Shown here piece by piece: positions 45,531 through 57,300 of a DNA stretch of 64,000 bases. Origin of the DNA: Heliopora coerulea. Lineage: Eukaryota; Cnidaria; Anthozoa; Scleralcyonacea; Helioporidae. Made by a program: the position numbers and the translations under genes. Location: contig JASJOG010000008.1 in the NCBI GenBank assembly GCA_030142905.1, positions 1,116,001-1,180,000 of the forward strand, in the 5' to 3' direction. Within the stretch, counting starts at the first letter, position 1. Each line of letters starts with the position of its first letter. The notes beneath the pieces were generated by a model that was given only the letters and a program-made list of their open reading frames with translations, did no database searches and was not told the origin of the DNA.

Positions 45531-48349
45531 CGATATTATTGAGACATATTGTAAGGGAGGAATCACGAGGGAACCGTGTCAGAACTGAAGGTTTATTGTC
45601 AAAGCCTAGCAAAATACGCGTAGTAAAGCCATAAACACAATGAAGGTTTTAAAAACATTTAATGGATCTAATGTTTCGTTGTTACCAGTAACATCATCAG
45701 AAAATGAGCAAATTAAACAATTGACAGGTACTAGATATAAGCTTGTGTTATATTTACATAAATCACAGATTATATTTACATTTACACATTTATACAGTTA
45801 TATTTACATTTACACAATTATATTTACATAAAACAAAGAGGGAGGAGCAGAGCCAAGATTTGCTCAAGCATCAGATAAAGTTTATTGATAAGTAGGCTTC
45901 TCCCTAACGAGATCTACAGGTGAGGAACCTGAAATTAAAATTTGAAAATCCTTGACCGTGACGGAATGTCCAGTTTCAAAGTGGTGTTAAAGTTTACTGG
46001 AAGGAGGAGATTAACAACTTTTTTTTTTAGCAGCAAGTATTATAAATCACTAAGTACCAACTTTCGTATGAAACAATGAACTTTCTAATCTCAATGATCG
46101 TGTAAACGAACAGGAAACTGCTGAGTATTTGGCATAGATACCCGGTGTAGAGTTTTTCTATTCCCAGAGGGGCTAAAACCGAAAGCGGAAATGCCTGACT
46201 CCACGATTGGTGAATTATTTGTTGCTAAAATTTCAAATTTCTGTGTTGTATTCAGCTCATTTTCTAAGGTGCATCATGGGTACTATTGGCTTGAAGAAAT
46301 AAGGCTTTTGAAGGCTATATAACCCCAACCAGTACGTCAGTAACCATATCATTAGTGAATCACGTATCAATTAATGTAAAATCCCAGGGATAGTACATGC
46401 TAACAATATTCGCAGAAGTGGATGAAGTGCCAGAAATTGAATGAATGGTCACAACAAGCGAATGAGATTTCTCCAAAAAACCAATGAGTGCGTAAATATA
46501 CCGAACTTCTCCTGGTGTACATATTTAGATTTTCTCAATCGAAGAAAATTTTTTACACATTGAGATTTTCTTTGTCGATTAAAAAGTTGGAAAACCTGTT
46601 TTGCGTACTGGACTGGACGAAGCATCCACTGCTCCCACATGCGAAAAAGTTGTTTCATCTTTCTGATCGGCTTGGGAATTTTTGAACAATGTTTTTTCCC
46701 ATCGACAACATTAATTTAATCGGTAAATCTCAATATGCTTGTAATACATGAAACTCTGCAGTCAAATAACCAAGATTGATAAATTCAATTGAAAAGTTTG
46801 GGCGAAAAAAAACCTGAACAAGCTAAATTTCAAGCTAAATTTCAAACAAAGCTAAATTTCCTCTGCTACCGATAGCCAAGAAACTTCCTTTTCATCAAAT
46901 CTTTTTCCACGATGAAAAGACATGCGGGGAACAATTTGGGTTGTTTCTTTAGGCCAACAAAACAAGTTCAGTAACGTCACCGCTATTTTGCTTTCTTAAA
47001 ATCCTTATACGCCCACCAAAAGTTAATCCAGCTATACTAATCGTTCTTCCAGTCGTATCATCTAAATGAATAAATTCAAATATTGTACCAATTATTAGAC
47101 GGCAATTGCGTTTACATTTGATAAGTATCACCTGGTCAAAGCTTGCTATCTTTTTGTTTATTAGTCATCTGTGTTGACGAATGAATGTCGCATCCGTTAA
47201 AATGTCAATAAATAGGACGGTACCGTGTAGCCTTGAGGAAACGTGCCTCAGCGTCTCATAATACCCCGATTTTTTATCAAGTAAATCACAAATTCGATGT
47301 ACAAAATGAATCCACATTTCATTATATTTCTTGCGTGGTTTTTGAGTGTAAGAGTTTAAATGGTGCAATTCGGACTTTGTGATGCGGGGGCACATGCCTC
47401 GCTTTCGACAAGAGTCCCGTGGGTCCCATGAAGGGACAATGTTATGAGCCACAGGGTTGGGGGAGGCTTCAGCTCATCAGCCCATGTCTGGATGCACCCA
47501 TGCTAGGGAGGCTGGTTATGTTGTAAAACTTCAGAAGGAAAGCCTTCGGGCTGTTATGTGGTACAATAGACCTCGTGTCATTATGTCGCTCCAGTACTTC
47601 GTCCCACAAAATAATCGGTTAGTCATATTGCGGTAATTACTTTTATGGCAATAGTAAATTAGAAAACAATTTAAAATCGCTCTAAACAGTTGCCTCGAAG
47701 AGACATAGACTCATAACCATTCCAAAAATTATTAAAAACAAATCTATCTTGGACCCTTGAAAAACCCTTTCCTTTTGCCAACTCATTCAAAGGAAGAGGT
47801 AATTGTGAAAAAAAAATTCCAAAGTTTAAAGCGAACTCCCATTATCGTTAAAGAGTGAAGCGTTACGTGAAATATAAACTTGGGTGCAGCTTTTATATGT
47901 AAAACAGTCAGGTAATGCAATCGAACAGAAAATACAGTAACGACACAATTAGAGAGATGTTCGTGTTTGAAAATCATTCGCAATTTAAACATCGATCAGA
48001 AAAAAAGACAAAGGTAGCACCAGCTGAGATCACACAAATTACTTGCACATTGCCAAACCTTGGGAATCTTTTACATATAACCATTCTACTGGGACCCGTT
48101 TTGGACTTTTTAAAGTCATTTAACACTGCCTACGCAGCGCTCTACATTCACATCTATTGTATACTTGATGAATTCATTTTTGAGAGTTAACACAGCTGAC
48201 AATGCTTAATTGGTTTTAGTATTAAATTTGTACTTTTACAATACATTTAAAGAAGATTGCTGATATCAAATTTGTATAAGACAAAATTTTTAAGGGAAAC
48301 TGCTGAAGAGTATATTATTGGCCGTTGGAATATATCCTGTGGTGAAGAA
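45531..48349. other. intergenic, between divergent acyltransferase and metalloprotease
   Basis: No recognisable gene. Open stretches here (for example minus 47165-47452, plus 47915-48190) match no family I know. The tract at 45775-45830 repeats tatatttacatttacac-type words. The right end should contain the promoter of the metalloprotease gene. Confidence 0.4.
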
Positions 48350-48395
48350 ATGAATATTTTTGTCTCTTTTAGTTGGTTCTTGCTGCTATTTCGTG
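48350..48395 (+). CDS. metalloprotease exon 1 (signal peptide)
   Basis: MNIFVSFSWFLLLFR plus one base, with a gtacgt donor. The hydrophobic core suits a secretory signal. Chosen because its phase 1 end joins exon 2 in frame; weaker evidence than the later exons. Confidence 0.6.
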
Positions 48396-51300
48396 GTACG
48401 TATATTCTCAATGAGGCCGTCGAAAGACGTGTTTAGTTGCACGAAAATGAAAGTGTGAATTCTTTTCCTATCCCAATAATATTCTACAGACAGTTTCTCT
48501 CTAAACAGTCATGCCGTCACAGTCGAAGCTAGTATGTTCTTGTTATACACGGAGATCAACTCCATACTTCAAGAGGATGTCTACCGTCTTTCTGATATAC
48601 TCAAGCAAGTCGTGAATTTTTGACACTGAAATTGGCCATATGTGTCTGATCCTTCGCGTATTAACGATCAACGTACTTCCAGACTTTTATGTGTTTAAGG
48701 CGTCGACTGAATCCTTCACTCACAAACGAATTGCGATGTTAAACGAAATTTCTGCCCACCATGTGAGCAACTTTTATTCGTCGACAAAACTTATTCGTCT
48801 GAACTACTTCTCCATTTGTCTGAGCTAAAATGAACGTGTTAAATTTTCTTTCGTTGACCTAGTTTTGGATAAATCAGGAATGGATGCCCATTCAGTAAAT
48901 GGAGGGAAGGCACTGTTGTCTCAACTGTTTAGCCATCAGGGTCCGGTTGTATAAAACTCTAAATACACGTTTTGATCACTCGTCGGTAGACTAAAAAGCA
49001 TTTGAATTCTCATATTCGGATCGTGATTGGCCAAAATTAACCTCTAATCATAACTGAAGTTAATCGCCTTCTTATACAACCAGCCCTAGATGATGGGAGT
49101 TGGGATTGTCTCCCATGCAAAATCTATTTATGATTTTGTTGGCTTCAGATGCAAGCATTATGGGTTAGGATGTCTGGCTTATGAATTTATGTCTATCAAT
49201 TTGGGTAATTATCAGGGATTATGTATTTGGCTGAAGAACAAGGATGTATATTAGCGCTAATTCAAGTGAACAAACCCTTACCGGACAAGTAGAGAAAAGC
49301 TCTACTTGACCACGGCTGGAATTCCAACTCTCGACCCCCGGTTTACTAGTCCGACGCTCTACCAACTGAGCTACAAGGCCAAGCCGGGAGCAGGCCGTGG
49401 GATGATGGTATTGCTATTTGACATTTCAAAACTAACTAGTTTCCTCTGTATCAGCACAGACTACGTTCGACTTCTGTTATCAGGCTGTGCTGATATGGGA
49501 GAAACGAGTTAGTTTCGAAATTTTAAATACAAATACCATCACCCTATGACCTGCTCCCGGCATGGCCTTGTACCTCAGTTGGTTGAGCGTCGCAGTAGTA
49601 AACCGAAGGTCGCGGGCTCGAATCCCAGCCTTGTTGAAGTAGAGTTTTTCTCTACATTCCACAAGAGAATTCTTTTGCTTGTTTTCAGTTTTCAATACCA
49701 ATAATATGCACATTTACATATCTATATAATTATTACCTAGGTGAAGCGTCATCGAGCTACTTTGAATCAAAGGTAAGAAACTCGGTGAAGTCTTTTCATT
49801 TATTCGGAGTTTGACTCTTAATTTTAAACAGGGCAAATATTGACGTCCTCAGTTGTAAAAACCTCGCACTTTAAGAACTTCAAAAAGTTTGGGTTTTTTC
49901 TGTTTTTAAGGATGATTTCTCGCTTTTCTTTTAACAAAGAGAAATTACCCTGTTAGCAAATTGGTTTTTCTTCACCGAGACAAGCTTATTTTTTAATATT
50001 GCTCTTGTAAAGGGGCGTGGTTAGACCCGGGCTATCGGGGCTTTAGCCTAGAATGTTTAATGACGAGCCCTGAATGATTAAGAAGAGTAGCCATGCAATC
50101 TGTTGACCGGGGCAGCCTCGGAGCTTATGGTGGTGTTTGGATTCATGTTTATATACTACGAGTTGAAGGATTACCTTGAACTGAACTCTGAACCCTCTCG
50201 GCATAGCTTGCAGCTGTCACGCCAATATATAAATTGGTGATAATAGTGCCTCAGATAAATAAAAAACCTTAACTTGTCACCCTTGATCAACCATAGCACC
50301 CAGGGTATGCAAAGCATGGTTCCATTGTTGTAAACCTCGGTTGTTGCAGAACCTTGTAATGAGTGACCGAATGTCGATCTTTTTCTTTTCTCTACTCAGC
50401 TTTCAATAGGCTACCACAGATTCATTGCCAAATTACATTTCCTTGTTTTGCTATTTTGCTTTTATGGTTCATGTCTTTAGGAGCGGTCATTTGATGTTCA
50501 CCGCAGAATGAACAACGAAGAAATACAGAGATATTTTGGCGTATCATCTTTATTTCATGGTAAGATCATATCTATATCGTAGCAAATTTTTAATAGTTGA
50601 AATGATTCTCTTTATGTATATGAATGCATGTAGTTAAGGACAAAATAAGAGATCATATTAAGAAAACATTTTTACTGTTTATCAAAAGATTGATTTGATT
50701 TGATCCAACCATTTATCCATCTTACCATCCATTCATCCATCCATCCATGTAACCAGCCCTCCATCCATCACACCAGCTCTTCCTTCTCCAACTCTCTATC
50801 CCCTCCTCCTTCTTCCCTACCTCCCCCTCCCTCCCTCCATCTATATCTAGAGTAAATTCAACTCATAATTAACACTTACACTCAATCATGTGTAAAGGAA
50901 TATTATACTTAATGGAGGAAATTTTTGAGTTTCAGAACCTTACTGATGTTTTTCATATGACCTAGTTTGTACCAGTTGGTAAAAAATCTAATTCTGAGGC
51001 CTCCGATTGAGAATGGAGCCTGCGACGCTGTGAATCTAGTTCAGCACTAGATTAACAGTGGTCGCGCGTTGTATTGTCAGCAGAGGACCCATTGCTACTG
51101 GTCTCTGTTGGATGTTAAGAAAACATAAGATTCTGACACCCGAAAATTTCTTTCGTCAAATATAGTATTTGGGTGCTATTGCAGTTTAGCGAACCTACCT
51201 TGCCTTCGGCTTAGGAAACGCTTTTGGCGTAAAATTTAAACAGCATAGCTCAGTTTTCTCACGACAGATTCTAAATATGGTCTTAGTTTATAGAGACAAA

Positions 51301-54300
51301 ATTTCTGCAAATTCAGAAAAGAAAGGTTAATTTGTGAGAATTCTACTTCTCGTAAAAGGCTTACTGTTTGACCAACTGGCTAACATCCCAACAATATCAT
51401 TGCTTCTTAACTCTAACCTCAACCCGAACCCTAACCTTAACCCTAAGCCTAATTAAATGTAGATAATAAATAAGGAAATTGCTTTGGTCTGTTCACGATA
51501 CTCTTTATCTCTTTCAATCTAAATAATCAAATGAATGCGTATAATCAAGCTCTACCTCGCTTGCCCACTGAGCTCCCAACATGGACCAGAGCAAAGTAAG
51601 CTCACTAAACTGCAGTCTAGCCTATTATTTAATGTTTAGAGCAACATTACTTTATAAGTTTATTTTTCCTGATGTATTTTTTTTATTATTATAGTTCCAG
51701 ATTATGACATTTCTTACCCAGTAAACGTTAATGAGCGAGGTGAACAAATTTTAACAAACCGTAGAAAGCGTGGCACAACAAATTCTGAAATAAAATACTA
51801 TCACATGAATGCTTTTGAAAAGAGACTGCATCTAAATGTTTCATTGAACAAAAAATTACTGGGTCCGAATTTCTATATTGAGACCAGGCATAAGGATGGT
51901 TCAAAGACTATAGATGATGCCCCACATCGTAACTTCTACCACGGCCACGTGGTCTCCAATCCAGGGTCACTTGTTGCTATGAGTGAAAACAGTGGACTGG
52001 TAAGGATGTCTTTATGAATGTTTGTATCTATAATAATTATTAAAAATTATGAATAATTGATCATTTAAGTTTGAAAGAATTAATATTACAGAAATTATTA
52101 GTAAAAATTGCAACCTTATTCGAGCAGACGCGCGAACCTACACTCGCACACGTACATGCACATGCCCACGTACTCGTACACGTGCTCTAAGGGCCCATTT
52201 ACACGATACGACTGTGGTATACGATTGTTCATTTTGATGTATGCGATTGGGTCGTAAGAGCTCATCAGGACCAATTGCAACGTTTGCAAGCGAATAGTAA
52301 GCAAGAATTGTGCGTTCATGACATAATTGCATACGCCAAAGTGACGGATCGTATACTATCGTATCATATGGATAGGACAGTTGAGTGAAGTAGGAATATT
52401 GTTAGCACACCAACAATTCGTCATCAACTTGATGATGAAATTGAGGCGAGGATAGTAAGAAGAATTGTCCTTGTAAACGGAAATAATATATTAAAAGCAT
52501 GATGTTCAAGAATGTTTCTCAAATGTACCTTACCAACTGTTATCATGGTTGTTTATTTTCATTATGAAATATAGTATTAACAAATCTACAATTAAAGGAA
52601 GAAATAAGAAAGTTCTTTATTTTTCCTAAGGGTCTAAATGAATAGAAATTGAAATGCAAAAACAAATCAGGTATAAGTGTCTAGGCTAGATATCCAACCG
52701 TCAAAGTCTGAGAGTAGTCACTGTGGTAAGCCAAAGATTGTGCAATAGCTAGAAACATTACTTCCCTTTATCTATGTAAAATATATTCTATGTTTATATA
52801 GTCTCTTTATCTGTTTCTTTACAGAGCGGAATAATTATTATGGCAAATGATGAAATGTTGTTTGTTCATCCCCTTCCGCGCCACTTGTCAGCTGGCTACG
52901 ACCATAATAAAGAACAACTTCCTCATCTGGTAGTGAAACGATCTGCAAAAGATTTCGAACATAACCGACACCACAAGTTTGAGAGTGATTATGAAGGTTT
53001 GTTATTTTGTATGCCACAGAAGATTAACCAATAAACAATTTAGAAGTGTAGGAAGTTGAGGCATCGTGCACGAAGGCATGGAAGTATTTCAGCTCCAAAT
53101 TCATATCAGTAAAGATTCCAGCTACTAGTGGTATGATAAATTTGAGAAGTTTTTGTATTTTAAACTTTTTAACAAGACTGTTGCTTTATTACATGGCTTA
53201 TTCGTACGTATAAATTAATTTGTTTCCAAAATTGTTTTTGGTTCTGACATCATCTCCAGTATGTCACACTTGCCTACAATATAGTTAAAGTTTTTTTCGT
53301 GGAGTCAGGGACGCCCATCCCGGGTGACTTTGCGTTTAACCAGTTTGAAATACTATAATCTCGTTTTGTTTCGTGTAACGCTATCCAAGCAAAAGCAATC
53401 TCAAACGTATGATTAGCCATCCGAAGTTTCTAAGAGTGTTTTTATTTTGATTGCCTCACAAGTGCCAAAAGCGTCCAGAATATGGCGACATTACTTGAAT
53501 TTCTTTTTTGTTATAATGCAGCCGATATCATGTTTGATGAAACCCACAGTCGTTCCAAAGTTTCGGCCCAGTTTCTGCTCAAAAATTTTCTTTGACAAAG
53601 TTTGAATTAATCCTTTTGCTAACGCCGGTGAGGTGGTTTGACAACAATGTTTGCACTGATTGTAAAAATATCTAGACTTCATGAATAAGGCCCAGTGAGT
53701 GCATTACTACGAGTGGAATCTGTAGAGGAAATTTTGAAAGTTTATCTTAAGACAGACCTCCTAAAATGACCAGTAAAAATAAATCAGACTATTAGATTTT
53801 CACTGGGATTCGTACATTATTGTAGATTTATAGTGTGGAGATCATTCGCTATGTGTTGCAAGAATTCTTAAAAAATAAAAAGTTTCCCCGAGATCATAGA
53901 TTCTCATGACTCCGTCCCATGCTTTTCTGTGAATTTAAATCATATTTTCGCCCCCAGAATATTGCTTCCAATACCTCTGCCAGTTTAATATAACTACCAA
54001 AACGTGCTCCAACAGAGTAAAAAGGCCCTAAAATATTGTATGCGCTGTTCCGTGATAAAATTGGCTACGTCCTAAGAAGTTCTTGAGATCTCCCATAATT
54101 TACCGTTACTTTCAGAACAGGGGCGTAGTTGACCCATTTTGATATTGTATCCTTTCAAAAATTCCCCAAATTGAATTCAACACGCATTCAGGCCATGTTT
54201 GATGTAGTTTCGCTTCCTCAGCTCTAATACGTGAATAAAATGTAAACCAGTTTGATGTTCGAGAAACATGGGAGCTTGGATATATTAAGGTAGATGAACG

Positions 54301-57300
54301 ATCTTCAAGCTCGATACTCAGAAAATGATTTCTGAGCCCCAGACGGGGATCGAACCCGCAACCTTCTGATGACCGGTTAGACGCTCTAACCATTGAGCTA
54401 CCGAGACTCAGATGGTGAGCTTCTGGGGTTCAGAAATCATTTTCTGAGTATCGAGCTTGAAGATCGTTCATCTACCTTAATATATCCAAGCTCTCATGTT
54501 TCTAGAACATCAAACTGTCTCCATCATTATTAATATATAGTGGCTTCCGCTTAGGTCGCACATATATATCGAATTTGCACCTTAGCTCACCATCTGAGTC
54601 TCGGTAGCTCAATGGTTAGAGCGTCTAACCGGTCATCAGAAGGTTGCGGGTTCGATCCCCGTCTGGGGCTCAGAAATCATTTTCTGAGTATCGAGCTTGA
54701 AGATCGTTCATCTACCTTAAAATGTAAACCAGTAATCAAAAGGGATTTCGACCTACTTTACCAAACTAAATTTTACCCGAAGTTTAATACTTCAAATATC
54801 TATTTTTGTCCGAATCCTCTCGGCTTTTTTACAATCTTCGGAGGGGTCAACTCCCTCACCCCGATTAACTACACCCTTGTTTCAGAATGCTTCCCCTGTA
54901 TACCCCACATTACGACATTGATTCTCGTCCCTTAATTCACAAGATGAAGATGATAGACATTTTTGGACCGACTTTGTGACTTTTATTTGTATCTGGATAA
55001 ATATTCCTATTCCAGTGGCTAGTTCATCTGCTTGACATACAAAACATGCAACTAACTTGAGAACATGAAAGTTACATTTTGTGAAATAAGAATGCAGATG
55101 TCTTGCACGAAATTTATATTTGTGATAATTATTAAGTCAACTGGTCAGTTGGACACTCAAATTCTTATACTGCTGTCATATTTTATCATTTTCTAAGTCA
55201 TGGTTTATAAAGTATTAGCTCTGTATCATTTCTCTGTTCGAGGTAGTCCACCTTGTAGCATCATTTCATCGTTTGAGGGGACAGCTCCCCCTTTGACCAG
55301 TAAAAACTTCTGGCGTTTGCCAGAGTAGAATGATAGTCTTACGCCGCCAGAAAACAGTTAAGCAAAAATTTTTAATGTTTATATCTAGACGATGGCAAGT
55401 GATGTGGAAAAAATATGAATGTGATTTTTTATTTTTAGAGCTTACTTTCAAAAGAAGAAGAATAAGGAGCGGTCGATTTGTTTCATTTAATGGGCACTTT
55501 GGCAATTATTAAAATGACGTCATTCATCATTCTATCACAGTACAAACAGTCTGAAGGAATTTCGCAGTTGTTAAATAAAATTTCTATTTGATCTTCTCTG
55601 GGATAGGATTATCTTTAAAGATATATTTTGCTGAAGTATTCAGAAAACCGTTTTTCGTGGTTCCAAACTAAAAATTTTAATGTGAAGCAAAGCATTAACA
55701 ATCCCTACTACGGATTTCCCCTAAAAATCTTTAATTATGGGCGTCCTTGACTGCATAGTGATTTTAATTCCAGATTTTAATGAAAAGTCATAATTGATCA
55801 CATTCTTAATCTTTTTAAGAACTTCCACAAAGAGATAAAAAGGGATTGACAGAAAATGACTTAGTTGTGGAGTCTGACCAGCCGGTTCACAGGTTTCTCG
55901 AGGTCGTATATGTTGGTGATCATTTAATTACTGAACAGATTGGATTAAGAGAATTGCCAGAAATGCTTTTGATCATTGGAAATATAGTAAGTAACAGCGA
56001 GCAGTAAGTAAGGGTAAAGAAAATTCGTTAAGCTGTGAAACTGTATGTAATTTTGCTCAATATTATGCTGGAATTACTCATCGAATTCTAACACCAAACC
56101 ATTCATAAAATTGAAACACATGCACATGCATACATATTTACAAAATTCAAGAATAATTCACCAGGGAAACATACAAAGAATAATCATGATCTTTGGGCAT
56201 CTTTATATCCGATACAGATTCCGCATCCTTATCACGCCAAGTTTTTGCCGCTTAGAAATTGATCAGTTTTTAAGTTATCCTCGTGGGATTAGCGTATAAG
56301 AAGTTTTGTTTAAAACAGCCATTTAAAAAACTCGTATCACCTGCTTTATTGGATGTGAAACACTCGGCTGTTGTCTCTTGTTTTATTGTAAATCATCAAC
56401 CTCCAAATCCGGTAATTTTAAAAACATTTATTAAGAATTACAATTTAAAATTACTTTAACTTTATATTTTTCCATATTTTTTCTTCAACGTTTCAGGGTA
56501 CTGCTCCTTTATCAGTAGTAAAATATTAAGTATAAATAAAGCTTTGTATTTTACTTCTTGATAAAGGTGCAGGACTCCTAAGCGTTGGAGAAAAGATATG
56601 AAGTTGAAGTGACTTGAGTTTGCGATTCTTTATGTGTATACATACATAATGTTATGTTTAAAAACTGACTAAAAGTGCTTTATCGGACATGTAAAGGGGA
56701 AGCGACTTAAGGGATTTTTTTGGTTAATTTTCATACTTTCTTAATTTTTATTTTAATCCCTCCTGTTTATTTAAACTTGAAGGTATTAAACATAGTGCTT
56801 TTTATAGCTTACTCTCTGAGAATGTCGGAAGGACGAAGCGTTTGTGCATAACAAAGCAAGTTGATATATTTGGAGTTAGCCTTTTTATCCTTCTTCCATT
56901 TATCCATTTGTCATAAATTCACATGGCATTGTCTGTATCGACATATTCGTCTAATGAATATTGGGCATTTATACTAGATTTCGGGAATTGGTATATCTTG
57001 CAACTAGTCCCGGTTCGGTCTTAAAATAAAGAATGTTCTGACACTCGAATGTATAGCCTTAAACTGGAATATATACCTGAATCGGGGAGAAAACCAGGAA
57101 TTTTGAAGGGTAGAAATCAGATGGTAGTATCAAGGCATTCTGGGGACGAATTTAATCATTTCGAGTGAAGTAGGTTAACGTGGCTTAGGGGAGTGAGGGT
57201 AAAAAGCTGTTACTAATAGGGCACATATAAGACCTCTCACAAAAGGAGCAGGGATCGAGACCCCTAACAACCCCCTCTAGTTGCGTCCCTGCTGAGACAA

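Noticed and set aside
47165..47452. 95-codon minus-strand frame
   Set aside because: No family recognised, no splice partners fitting either neighbouring gene.
51415..51452. Interstitial telomere from chromosome fusion
   Set aside because: Only five or six impure hexamers; chance or simple-repeat drift is more likely.
54598..54669. Functional tRNA gene
   Set aside because: The cloverleaf is near complete, but the loop lacks U33, the anticodon stem has a mismatch, and the sequence continues into a dispersed SINE tail with an identical inverted copy.
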